Origin: Arthrobacter sp. HY1533
GTDB taxonomy: Bacteria; Actinomycetota; Actinomycetes; Actinomycetales; Micrococcaceae
Direction: 5' to 3'
Assembly (NCBI RefSeq): GCF_027568515.1
Contig: NZ_JANKZF010000001.1
Coordinates: 62,001-126,000 of the forward strand
Length of the DNA: 64,000 bases
In this document: positions 8,142-15,846 of the stretch, in pieces
Layout: every line of letters starts with the position of its first letter
Numbering within the stretch: the stretch's first letter is position 1
Notes under the pieces: model-generated
Told to the model about the DNA's origin: nothing
Databases searched by the model: none
What the model saw: the letters and a program-made list of their open reading frames with translations, nothing else
Translations under genes and position numbers: made by a program

Positions 8142-9074
8142 TTACTGGCACTGCTTGGCGTTGGTGGTCTTGCAGATGTCGCGGATGGTGTCGTAGTAGT
8201 CATCCGTGACGGGCTTGGTCTCGTGGAAGACGCTGCGGAAGGCCTCGGAGTCGGCGTTCTTGATGCCGGCGGCGATGATCTGGTCGATCGTGACGTCCTT
8301 GAGGGTTTCGGTCAGCTTGGTCTGCAGGTCCGCCGGGAGCGTGGAGGACATGACGACGGGTGCGCCGGGAACCTTTGTCTCGCCGATGACCTGGACCTTG
8401 TCGCTCTTGGCAACTTCGCTGTCCTCGGCGAAGCCTGCCTCGCACTCAGCACCTTCAGCCGTCTTCTGGACGCTGACATCGTGCTTGCCGGCGAAGACCG
8501 GGGTGATGTCCTTGGCGGGGTCAACGCCTGCCTTGAGCAGGTTGTAGCTCGGGAAGAGGTAGCCGGAGGTTGAGGACGGGTCAACGAAGCAGATCTTCTT
8601 GCCCTTCATGTCCGCGTAGCTTTTGATACTGCTGCCCTTGGGGACGATGGCCTGGGAGAAGTAGCCGGGCTCTTCGCCTGCCTTGGTCACGATGGAGGAG
8701 ATGGGTGTCAGCTTGGCGCCCTGCTTGGTGGCGGTGACGTAGGTGAATCCGGAGAAGGAAGCGACGTCGATCTTGCCGGCGTTGGCGGCTTCAATCAGTG
8801 CGGCGTAGTCGGTGGACTCGTGGTACTGGACCTTCTTGCCGGTCTGCTTGGCGATGTAGTCCATCAGGGGGGTGTAGTTGGTCTCGGTGTCCACCGAGTC
8901 GGGGACAACACCAAAGACGAGGGTGTTTGCATCAACGGCAAACTTTCCGGCCGAAGCTCCTGCGTTGACATCGGAGGTGGCGTTGTCCGCGGGGGCGGAG
9001 CATCCGGCCAGGGTTCCGGTGAGGAGCGCCATGCTCAACAGTGCTGTGGAGACAGAGCGGCGTGAGAGTTTCAT
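8142..9074 (-). CDS. phnD: Phosphonate-binding lipoprotein of ABC transporter
   Basis: The 310-residue precursor begins MKLSRRSVSTALLSMALLTG and ends its signal in a lipobox (LTGTLAGC), so it is predicted to be lipid-anchored outside the membrane. The mature part has PhnD-family features: 'LVFGVVPDSVDTETNYTPL', 'KKVQYHESTDYAALIEA', 'DVASFSGFTYV' and 'CFVDPSSTSGYLFPSY' (the Ser/Thr-rich phosphonate-binding loop). The start at 9074 is chosen because it gives a normal lipoprotein signal and has a GAAAGG upstream; a longer frame from 9143 lacks this. It is the first gene of the phn operon. Confidence 0.93.
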   Translation of the reverse strand: MKLSRRSVSTALLSMALLTGTLAGCSAPADNATSDVNAGASAGKFAVDANTLVFGVVPDSVDTETNYTPLMDYIAKQTGKKVQYHESTDYAALIEAANAGKIDVASFSGFTYVTATKQGAKLTPISSIVTKAGEEPGYFSQAIVPKGSSIKSYADMKGKKICFVDPSSTSGYLFPSYNLLKAGVDPAKDITPVFAGKHDVSVQKTAEGAECEAGFAEDSEVAKSDKVQVIGETKVPGAPVVMSSTLPADLQTKLTETLKDVTIDQIIAAGIKNADSEAFRSVFHETKPVTDDYYDTIRDICKTTNAKQCQ

Positions 9075-9193
9075 GAGGTGATGGAGCCTTTCAAGGTCTG
9101 CAAGGTCTGCATGCCGGAGGGATCTTCCCTGGACCGGCCTCAAGAATGCTATGCATCACTTGCTAACGCTTGACCAACACAAGAGCACCTGTT

Positions 9194-9236
9194 GGTGAAC
9201 ATTTGTTGGGGAGGTGTTCATGTTCATACAAGTTCA
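9194..9236 (-). promoter_or_regulatory. Cluster of GTTCA repeats, possible Pho-type box upstream of phnD
   Basis: GTTCACC is present on the minus strand (complement of 9194-9200), and GTTCA occurs on the plus strand at 9216, 9222 and 9232. TGAACA (9196-9201) and TGTTCA (9215-9220) also form an inverted repeat. GTTCACC is the core of actinobacterial PhoP/RegX3-type boxes, and phosphonate uptake is commonly phosphate-regulated, but the spacing here is not the canonical 11-base direct repeat, so this is tentative. Confidence 0.3.
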
Positions 9237-9388
9237 ATTGGGGCGGCTTGTGGCTGGGGCGGTGATAGCCGCCGGGGCTCTGGCGCCGAGGGGCAAGTTG
9301 TTCATACAGGCCCGGCATGGCTGCCCTTGGTGCGGGCCGGCCTGCCCCTGCCCGGCAGCCAAAAGGACACAACGCAGAACCTTAACGC

Positions 9389-9404
9389 TAATGATTCTCA
9401 TTTA
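9389..9404 (+). promoter_or_regulatory. Zur/Fur-like metal box before the FecCD operon
   Basis: TAATGATTCTCATTTA contains the near-palindrome AATGA-TTC-TCATT (9390-9402). AATGATTNTCA is one half and the centre of the actinobacterial Zur consensus as I recall it; the other end is degenerate. It sits about 32 bases before the preferred start codon of the permease, where a repressor would block transcription. A general Fur-family site is also possible. Confidence 0.45.
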
Positions 9405-9435
9405 AGTTATGCTGTGGCATGTGAAGCAAACAACA

Positions 9436-10539
9436 ATGTCATCCGGGCGCCCCTGGCCCGACGCCGCAGCCACCACCGCTCATCGGGGGCCGTTTCGTAG
9501 GCGAAGGAACATGGCCGCCCTGCTGCTGCTTCCCGGCCTCGGCGCAGTTCTTCTGGTTTCTGCCGCCACCGGACCGCTGGCAACCACTGTGCATGAGTCG
9601 TGGCTCATCATGATTGGGCACCTGCTGCCTGGCATGGGCTGGATGGGCGATGGCACCATCACCGTCGCCCAGGACCAGGCTGTCTGGAACTTTCGCCTGC
9701 CGCGCGCACTGCTGGCCGGGATCGCCGGAGCCAGCCTTGCCCTGGCCGGGGCATTGCTCCAGTCCAACGTCCGCAATCCCCTCGCCGAGCCCTACATCCT
9801 TGGCATATCAGCAGGTGCCGGCGTCGGCGCCGTGCTGGCCATCGTGGCCGGCTCCACGGCCGTGGCCGGACTGGGCCTGAATGCCGCCGCGTTTGCCGGC
9901 GCCACAGTTGCCACCGTGCTGGTCTACTTGCTGGCCCGGCAGGGCGGGGCAATTGCCCCGTCCCGGCTCATCCTGGCGGGCGTTGCCCTTGGCTCCCTGC
10001 TTGCCGCCATCACCAACTTCCTGACCATCAGCACCGAGGCACAGAATGTCTACAGCGTGCTCTTTTTCCTGCTCGGCAGCGTATCGGCGGCCAGCTACCC
10101 CCAACTGGTCCTGCCGGCCTTGAGCCTGGCCGCCGTCGTCCTGTACTCCATGCTCCGCTCACGGGCGCTCAACGCCATGCTGGCCGGGGACGAGACGGCC
10201 TCGGCGCTGGGTGTCAATGTTCCGGCCATGCGCCGCAACCTCCTGCTTGCCACGGCATTGTTGACGGCCACAACGGTGGCGGTGTGCGGCGGCATCGGCT
10301 TTGTGGGACTGGTTGTTCCCCATGCCACCCGACTCCTGGTGGGGGCCGACCACAGGGCCACGTTGCCGCTGACAGTCCTCGGCGGCGCATTTTTCCTCAT
10401 GGTGGCCGACCTGCTGGCGCGCACCATCGCCCAGCCCGCCGAAATCCCGCTTGGCATCCTGACGGCCGCGGTGGGGGCACCATTCTTCCTGTGGCTCATG
10501 CGCACCCGGGGTGCAACGGCCGCAGGGGTTGACCAGTGA
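9436..10539 (+). CDS. FecCD/BtuC-family ABC transporter permease (metal, metallophore, haem or cobalamin uptake)
   Basis: The protein is a multi-span permease of the FecCD family: 'FRLPRALLAGIAGASLALAG' and 'NPLAEPYILGISAGAGVGAV' in the first third, and 'GFVGLVVPHATRLLVGADHR' near the C-terminal third are family signatures. The preferred start (MSSGRPWPD, 9436) gives 367 residues; ATG codons at 9409 and 9511 are alternatives, and none has an ideal ribosome site. It overlaps the following ATPase gene by GTGA. With that ATPase and the lipoprotein it forms a complete importer; substrate is not readable from sequence. Confidence 0.9.
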   Translation: MSSGRPWPDAAATTAHRGPFRRRRNMAALLLLPGLGAVLLVSAATGPLATTVHESWLIMIGHLLPGMGWMGDGTITVAQDQAVWNFRLPRALLAGIAGASLALAGALLQSNVRNPLAEPYILGISAGAGVGAVLAIVAGSTAVAGLGLNAAAFAGATVATVLVYLLARQGGAIAPSRLILAGVALGSLLAAITNFLTISTEAQNVYSVLFFLLGSVSAASYPQLVLPALSLAAVVLYSMLRSRALNAMLAGDETASALGVNVPAMRRNLLLATALLTATTVAVCGGIGFVGLVVPHATRLLVGADHRATLPLTVLGGAFFLMVADLLARTIAQPAEIPLGILTAAVGAPFFLWLMRTRGATAAGVDQ

Positions 10540-11351
10540 GGGTCACATTCGAGGACGTCGGCGTCCGTATCGGGGAGCGCTGCCTGTTTCGCGGTGTCAA
10601 CCTGGAGGTGCCCAGCGGTTCGGTGCTAGGCCTTCTGGGCCCGAACGGCTGCGGAAAGTCGACCCTGTTGCGGACCCTCTACAGGAGGCACAAACCCACC
10701 TCCGGGGCAGTTCGGCTGGACGGGATCGACGTGCGCGCCCTGGCCGGGCGCGAACTGGCGCGGCGGGTCGCAGTCATGGCACAGGAAACCAGCCACGACT
10801 TTCCGGTAACAGTCCATGGAATGGTCATGTTGGGGCGCGTGCCGTACCAGCGTGGATTCGGCGCCGACTCCGACGTCGACAGGGGGCTGGTCGACACGGC
10901 CCTGCGTGAGGTGGGTGCACTGAAACTGGCCGGCCGCCAGTTTGCCGGGCTCTCCGGCGGAGAGAAACAGCGCGTCCTGCTGGCCCGCACATTGGCCCAG
11001 CAAACGCCTGTGCTCATCTTGGACGAGCCCACCAACCACCTGGACATCTCTTTCCAGCTCGAACTCATGGCCCTGGCCACAGGGCGCGGCCTCACCGTGC
11101 TGGCCGCCCTCCACGACATGAACATTGCCGCGGAATTCTGTGACCACCTGGCACTGCTCCAGGGTGGCGGGATTGCCGCCGTCGGGCCTCCCGGCGACGT
11201 GCTCGGCGAGGACACCATCCAGGCTGCCTTCGGGGTCCGGGCACGCACCCTTGCCCACCCGCTCACGCAGCGCCCGCTCATCGCCCTTGCCAGGCCAGCA
11301 CCGGATGCGGCGGCCATGGCCCACCAACCCGCAAGACCCAATGAACCATAG
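10536..11351 (+). CDS. FecE-type ABC transporter ATP-binding protein
   Basis: The 271-residue ATPase starts at a GTG that overlaps the permease stop. Walker A is 'GLLGPNGCGKSTLLRTLY', the signature is 'LSGGEKQRVLLARTL' and Walker B is 'PVLILDEPTNHLD'. 'DFPVTVHGMVMLGRVPYQRG' is the region typical of siderophore/haem/cobalamin ATPases (FecE, BtuD, HmuV). A short Ala/Pro-rich tail follows. It energises the adjacent FecCD permease. Confidence 0.92.
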   Translation: MRVTFEDVGVRIGERCLFRGVNLEVPSGSVLGLLGPNGCGKSTLLRTLYRRHKPTSGAVRLDGIDVRALAGRELARRVAVMAQETSHDFPVTVHGMVMLGRVPYQRGFGADSDVDRGLVDTALREVGALKLAGRQFAGLSGGEKQRVLLARTLAQQTPVLILDEPTNHLDISFQLELMALATGRGLTVLAALHDMNIAAEFCDHLALLQGGGIAAVGPPGDVLGEDTIQAAFGVRARTLAHPLTQRPLIALARPAPDAAAMAHQPARPNEP

Positions 11352-11363
11352 TTAAGGAACGCC

Positions 11364-12359
11364 ATGAACAAGAAATGCCTGATGATGCCCCCCGCAGTGA
11401 TACTGGGGACAGTCCTGCTGGCCGGATGCGGCCAGGCCGTGGCTGGCAAGACAACCGCCGGCCACGTGGATGGGGCCACCACGATTGAGAATTGCGGCCG
11501 TACCCTCACCTTCGCCACCGCCCCGCAACGCGTCGTCGCCATGACCCCGGGCCAGTCTGAGCTGCTGGTGCGGCTCGGCCAAGCAGGCAAGGTGGTTGCC
11601 GAGGCACAGAGCAAGGGCCGTGAGCTGCTGCCCGAATTGGCGGCAGCCGGGCAGGCCACGCAATTGAGCGAGCAGGGGCCGCCCTCACGTGAGGTGCTGC
11701 TCGGGGTGGCGCCCGACCTGGTCCACTCGCCCACGGGCTACGAGTTTACGGCCGAGCAGGGCTTTGCCAGCGTGGAGCAATTGAAGTCCAGCGGTGCCGA
11801 GTCTTACATCGCAACAGCCGGTTGCCTGGAGCGGCGCAGCAGTGCGGAGGTGCGGGACCTGCTCACGGACATCGCCAACCTTGGCACAATCTTCGGGGCC
11901 ACGGAGCAGGCGGCGAAACTCGGCGCGGAGGCGCAGGGTGCCTTGGATGAAACGCAACAGCGCGTTTCCGGAAAAGTCAGGCCCACTGTGGCCGAACTGT
12001 TTGTGGAAGGCAACACCATTTCAGCCATCGGGGCCGGCATCGAGCACAACATGATCGACATCGCCGGAGGCAGGAATGTGTTTAGTCCCAGCGACGCGGC
12101 CTTCGCGCAGTTCTTCTCGGCCGTCATCTCGGCGGAGACACTGGTGGAAAAGGACCCCGAGGTCATCGTTTTCACCACGATTGACGAAGCCCACGGGCAG
12201 GCGACACGGGACTTCCTGAAGCAAAAGTTCCCGCATGTCCAGGCCGTGAAAAACGACCGCCTGGTGGCACTGGACTCCGACGACGTCATGCCGGGGACCC
12301 TAGGCAACATCCGGGCCGTGGAGCAGGTTGCCCGCGCCCTTCATCCGACCGCCTTCTAG
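11364..12359 (+). CDS. Substrate-binding lipoprotein, Peripla_BP_2 (FecB/BtuF-like)
   Basis: The 331-residue precursor has a signal ending in a lipobox ('VLLAGC', Cys near residue 17) and AAGGAA before the ATG. The mature region has the class III binding-protein pattern: 'PQRVVAMTPGQSELLVRLGQ', 'REVLLGVAPDLVHSPTGYEF' and a long helix linking two lobes, with 'DPEVIVFTTIDEAHG' in the second lobe. An 'ENCGRTLTF' element with a Cys precedes the first lobe, as often seen in actinobacterial iron or cobalamin binding proteins. It delivers substrate to the FecCD/FecE pair 13 bases upstream. Confidence 0.88.
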   Translation: MNKKCLMMPPAVILGTVLLAGCGQAVAGKTTAGHVDGATTIENCGRTLTFATAPQRVVAMTPGQSELLVRLGQAGKVVAEAQSKGRELLPELAAAGQATQLSEQGPPSREVLLGVAPDLVHSPTGYEFTAEQGFASVEQLKSSGAESYIATAGCLERRSSAEVRDLLTDIANLGTIFGATEQAAKLGAEAQGALDETQQRVSGKVRPTVAELFVEGNTISAIGAGIEHNMIDIAGGRNVFSPSDAAFAQFFSAVISAETLVEKDPEVIVFTTIDEAHGQATRDFLKQKFPHVQAVKNDRLVALDSDDVMPGTLGNIRAVEQVARALHPTAF

Positions 12360-12424
12360 GCACCAATCCGACCGTCCGGGAGGCCCAGCCGGCCGCCCGG
12401 ACCGTTCACGAAGACAGGACTTCC

Positions 12425-14161
12425 GTGCTGATCAACAAGCGGCTGATGGTCATGGCCCGCAACCATGACACATCCCTGAAGGCGGCAACGGCCACGCTCT
12501 GCCTTGGCACAGCCACATACTGGGCGCAGGCGTGGTTCCTGTCCCACGCACTGGCCGCACTCCTGCCGCCGTCAGGCCCGGTCCCCGGCGGACCAGCGGC
12601 GGGGGCTGCCGCGGCAGGCCTCCTCTCCGCCGTCCTGGCCTGCGGGCTCGTGCGCGGCGCCATCGCACAGTTGCACGTGCGCCATGCCCGCGCCTTGGGT
12701 GCCGCCGTCCGCCTTGACGTGCGCGACACCCTCGCAGCTGCCATGCTGGATCCAGCCAGGCTGCACCTCACCGCCGAGCGCAGCGGTGCCCGCCGGGTTG
12801 CCCTCAGCGATGGTGCGGACGGGGTGGACAGCTACATCACCGCCTACATACCCCACGCCCTGCAGTTGCGCATACTCTGCCCGATCCTGCTGGTTGGCGT
12901 GGCGGCATTGAACCCGCTGCTCGCGGCGGCGCTGTTGCTGGCGGCCGCCATCGCCCTGGGTGCTCCCCGCCTCTGGGACCGCATAATGGCCAGGCGCAGC
13001 AGCACCCACTGGGACTCCTACGAATCCCTGGGCGCCGATTTTCTTGACGCCCTGCAGGGCATGCGGACACTAAAAATCCTTGACGCCGTCCCCCGCTTTA
13101 GAACGCGCCTGGACCGCCGTTCCACAGAGCTGCACCGTGCAACAGTGGCCACGATGCGGCTGTCCCTGGCGGATACGGCCCTGACAGACTTCGGCATCCA
13201 GGCCGGGCTCCTGGCCGCAGCGGCCCTCACGGCACTTTCCTGGCTCGGCCTGGTGCCGCCCGGCGTGGTTTCAGACCCGGCCATGGCCTTTCTGGCACTC
13301 ATGCTGGCATCGGAGCTCTTCAGGCCCGTGCGCGACCTCGCACGACAATGGCATGCAAGCTACGTGGGGCTCGCTGCCCTGGCCGGCATTGAAGCGGCCG
13401 GGGCGCAGGGATGTGCGGCAACACCCGCACCGAAGTCCCCCGCGCCCCGGCACAGCGGGCAGGCGGCACAGCCTGGCCACGGCACACCGGCCCGGGACCG
13501 CCGGCTTGTTCTGCAGGACCTGCGGTTTCGTTACTCCACCGAACAACCGTGGGTGCTCGACGGCGCATCCGCCGAGCTGCGGCAGGGCGAAGTGACGGTC
13601 CTTGCCGGCCCATCGGGCGCGGGGAAATCCACGCTCTTTGACGTCATCCTCGGATTTCTCCCCGCGGAAGGAAGGTGCCTGTTGGACGGGGCAGCCCTCA
13701 CCGCAGACGATGTCGGCGTGGTGTCCCAGCACAGCTACCTGTTCCCGGGAACCATCCGCAGCAACCTGGCTGCCGTCAACACCTCCGCCGGCCCCGAACA
13801 GATGCGCCGTGCACTCGTGCAGGCCGGGCTGCGGCGTGAACTCGCCCAATGGCCGCTGGGCCTGGACCAGGCGGTGTCGGAGGCCGGGGATTCCCTGTCC
13901 GGCGGCCAGAGGCAACGGATGTCCATTGCCCGTGCCATTCTTGCCGAACGCCCCGTGCTGCTGCTGGACGAGCCCACTTCGGCACTGGATCCATCCTTGG
14001 CCGCCGAACTCATGGCGGCGCTTCGCACCCTGGCGTCCCAACGCATAGTCTTCGTGATCGCCCACCGTGCAGAGACCCTGGCTGCCGCCGACAGGGTGCT
14101 TCACCTAAGAGATGGCGCCCTGTGCGAACTGTCCGATACCGCGCTGCGGCGGTCGCCGTGA
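12425..14161 (+). CDS. CydD-like ABC half-transporter (permease fused to ATPase)
   Basis: A GTG at 12425, with AGGA nine bases before, opens a 578-residue protein. Residues 1-330 carry about six membrane segments of the exporter fold, and the rest is an ATPase: Walker A 'LAGPSGAGKSTLFDVILGF', signature 'LSGGQRQRMSIARAIL', Walker B 'PVLLLDEPTSALD'. The overall design resembles CydD. No cytochrome bd genes are present, and the gene follows a FecCD importer by 65 bases, so a role like IrtAB or YbtPQ (exporter-fold proteins that import ferric siderophores) is a reasonable alternative to cysteine/glutathione export. That role is inferred from context only. Confidence 0.85.
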   Translation: MLINKRLMVMARNHDTSLKAATATLCLGTATYWAQAWFLSHALAALLPPSGPVPGGPAAGAAAAGLLSAVLACGLVRGAIAQLHVRHARALGAAVRLDVRDTLAAAMLDPARLHLTAERSGARRVALSDGADGVDSYITAYIPHALQLRILCPILLVGVAALNPLLAAALLLAAAIALGAPRLWDRIMARRSSTHWDSYESLGADFLDALQGMRTLKILDAVPRFRTRLDRRSTELHRATVATMRLSLADTALTDFGIQAGLLAAAALTALSWLGLVPPGVVSDPAMAFLALMLASELFRPVRDLARQWHASYVGLAALAGIEAAGAQGCAATPAPKSPAPRHSGQAAQPGHGTPARDRRLVLQDLRFRYSTEQPWVLDGASAELRQGEVTVLAGPSGAGKSTLFDVILGFLPAEGRCLLDGAALTADDVGVVSQHSYLFPGTIRSNLAAVNTSAGPEQMRRALVQAGLRRELAQWPLGLDQAVSEAGDSLSGGQRQRMSIARAILAERPVLLLDEPTSALDPSLAAELMAALRTLASQRIVFVIAHRAETLAAADRVLHLRDGALCELSDTALRRSP

Positions 14162-15843
14162 GGCGGTGGGCGGCCCACCCGGTACTGGGCCTGCTTCCGC
14201 ACTTGGCCGGGCAGCGCGCCGCCGTGGCGTGGACCGGCATCGTGGACCTGGCCAACAATGCGGCGCTGGTCTTCCTGGCCGTGGCCGGCTCCCATTGTGT
14301 GGCGCTGGCCGTGCTCCACCGCGAGCTCGCGGCACCACCATGGTGGCTTGCCGCAGCAGTGGCCGTGGTGTTGCGGGCGGCGTTGACCTGGCATGAGATG
14401 GACCTGTCCCATTCCGTGGCCTACCGGGTGCTTGCGGCGCTGCGCATGGGACTCTTTGACGGTTTCGCCCGGGGCGTGCCGGCACGCAGGCCGGGGCTGC
14501 ACACCGGCAAACTGGCGGCGACAGCCATGGGTGACGTGGAACGGCTCGAGTTCTTCTATGCGCACACCGTGGCGCAACTGTCCTCCGCTGGGGTGTTGCT
14601 TCTTGGCTGCTCGGCAGCCCTGCTGGGCATCTCCCCCGGCATGGCGGCCTGCCTCGTTGCCGGCGTCGGCGCGCTCGTGCTGGTGACCGTTCCGTGGCTG
14701 CGGGGCAATGCCCGGCTGGGCGGGCTTGTGCAGGCTGCCAAGGCGGACGTGTCCGCCACTGCAGTCGACATTCTGCAGGGCAGCCGCGAGATTGCCAGCT
14801 ACGGCCTGCAGGGGCAGGTCCGGCTGCAGCTGGCCGCTGCAAGCCGCACAGTGGAAGAGCTTGAGCGGCGCCTGCGGGTCCGCGAAGCTGCGGCCTCGAC
14901 ACTTCGGGAGCTCAGTTCCCTGGCCATCCTGGTCGCCGTCTTCCTGATGGCCTGGCATCAACCGTCCCTGGATCCGGCGTGGATACCGCCGCTCATTGCC
15001 GGAACCATGGTGGCCCTGTCCCCGCTCGTGGAGGCTGTGGCCATGATGACCCAATTGCAAGCCCACCACGCCAGTGCCAGAAGGGTGCTCGAGGGCATCA
15101 ACTTGCCACCGGAGGAGCCGCCCAACACGGGAATCTGCACACTGGACCCCCGCGGTCCGCTCGGCATCCGCGTGCGCGGGGCGTCTTTTGCCTACACCGG
15201 CGCGGCGCCCGCCCTGGCGCCGCTGTGGTTGACTGTGCGCCCCGGTGAACACCTTGGCATTGCCGGCAAGTCCGGCGCGGGCAAGTCCACCTTGGCGCGC
15301 CTGCTCATGGGGCTCTGGGCAACCGACTGCGGCACGATCGAGCTGTTGACGCAGCACGGAACGCCCGTTGACCTGCACGCAGTGGACAGAAGCGACTTCC
15401 GGTCCCAGGTGACACTGGTGGAGCAGGACACCGTGGTGTTCCACGGCTCCCTTTTGGAGAACCTGCGCCTGGCAGCACCCCATGCCAGCGAGGAAGAGGT
15501 TGCATGGGCGCTTGAACAGGCCGGGCTGCCGCTGGATGGCGGCACCTGGCCCGTTGGCATCCACACCCTGATCGGCGAGGGAGGGACCGGCCTGTCCGGA
15601 GGGGAACGAACGCGGATCGCCCTTGCCCGTGCGCTGGTGCTGCGGCCCCGTTTGTTGCTGCTGGATGAAACCACGGCCAACCTGGACGCGGATGCTGAAG
15701 CCAGCGTACTGGATGCCATTGCACGGCTTGCCGGGACCACCACAGTGATCACCATCTCGCACCGGGAATCGACCCTGCGGCGATGCGACCGCCGGGTGGA
15801 CATCGGGGACCTCCAGAAACCGGGAGGCCGGCCCGTCCAATGA
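14158..15843 (+). CDS. CydC-like ABC half-transporter (permease fused to ATPase)
   Basis: The GTG at 14158 overlaps the stop of the CydD-like gene (GTGA) and opens a 561-residue partner subunit. The first about 330 residues are the transmembrane part; the ATPase shows 'GIAGKSGAGKSTLARLLMG', 'LSGGERTRIALARAL' and 'RLLLLDETTANLD'. The Thr in 'DETTANLD' replaces the more usual Pro after the Walker B Glu. The same frame remains open far upstream inside the CydD-like gene, but that region does not look like protein. The pair should form one heterodimer. It ends three bases before the convergent permease gene. Confidence 0.85.
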   Translation: MRRWAAHPVLGLLPHLAGQRAAVAWTGIVDLANNAALVFLAVAGSHCVALAVLHRELAAPPWWLAAAVAVVLRAALTWHEMDLSHSVAYRVLAALRMGLFDGFARGVPARRPGLHTGKLAATAMGDVERLEFFYAHTVAQLSSAGVLLLGCSAALLGISPGMAACLVAGVGALVLVTVPWLRGNARLGGLVQAAKADVSATAVDILQGSREIASYGLQGQVRLQLAAASRTVEELERRLRVREAAASTLRELSSLAILVAVFLMAWHQPSLDPAWIPPLIAGTMVALSPLVEAVAMMTQLQAHHASARRVLEGINLPPEEPPNTGICTLDPRGPLGIRVRGASFAYTGAAPALAPLWLTVRPGEHLGIAGKSGAGKSTLARLLMGLWATDCGTIELLTQHGTPVDLHAVDRSDFRSQVTLVEQDTVVFHGSLLENLRLAAPHASEEEVAWALEQAGLPLDGGTWPVGIHTLIGEGGTGLSGGERTRIALARALVLRPRLLLLDETTANLDADAEASVLDAIARLAGTTTVITISHRESTLRRCDRRVDIGDLQKPGGRPVQ

Positions 15844-15846
15844 CCG

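Larger units (their letters stand above)
9075..9435. other. Divergent control region between phnD and the metal/metallophore uptake operon
   Basis: This 361-base gap holds the promoters of two divergent operons. Near its centre (9194-9236) are GTTCA-type repeats on both strands, and at 9389-9404 there is a metal-box-like motif just before the plus-strand operon. No coding sequence was recognised in it. Confidence 0.6.

Noticed and set aside
13849-14157. Extended N-terminus for the CydC-like protein
   Set aside because: The open frame upstream of 14158 lies inside the CydD-like ATPase and reads as Arg/Pro/Gly-rich non-protein; the GTGA overlap gives a normal start.
14101-15840. Minus-strand open frame opposite the CydC-like gene
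   Set aside because: Sense-strand Walker A, signature and Walker B motifs explain the region; the antisense product has no fold-like pattern.
12425-15843. Cytochrome-bd assembly genes cydD and cydC
   Set aside because: No cydA or cydB is present in the window, and the genes are transcribed behind a binding-protein-dependent importer. The names cydD and cydC were therefore not assigned.
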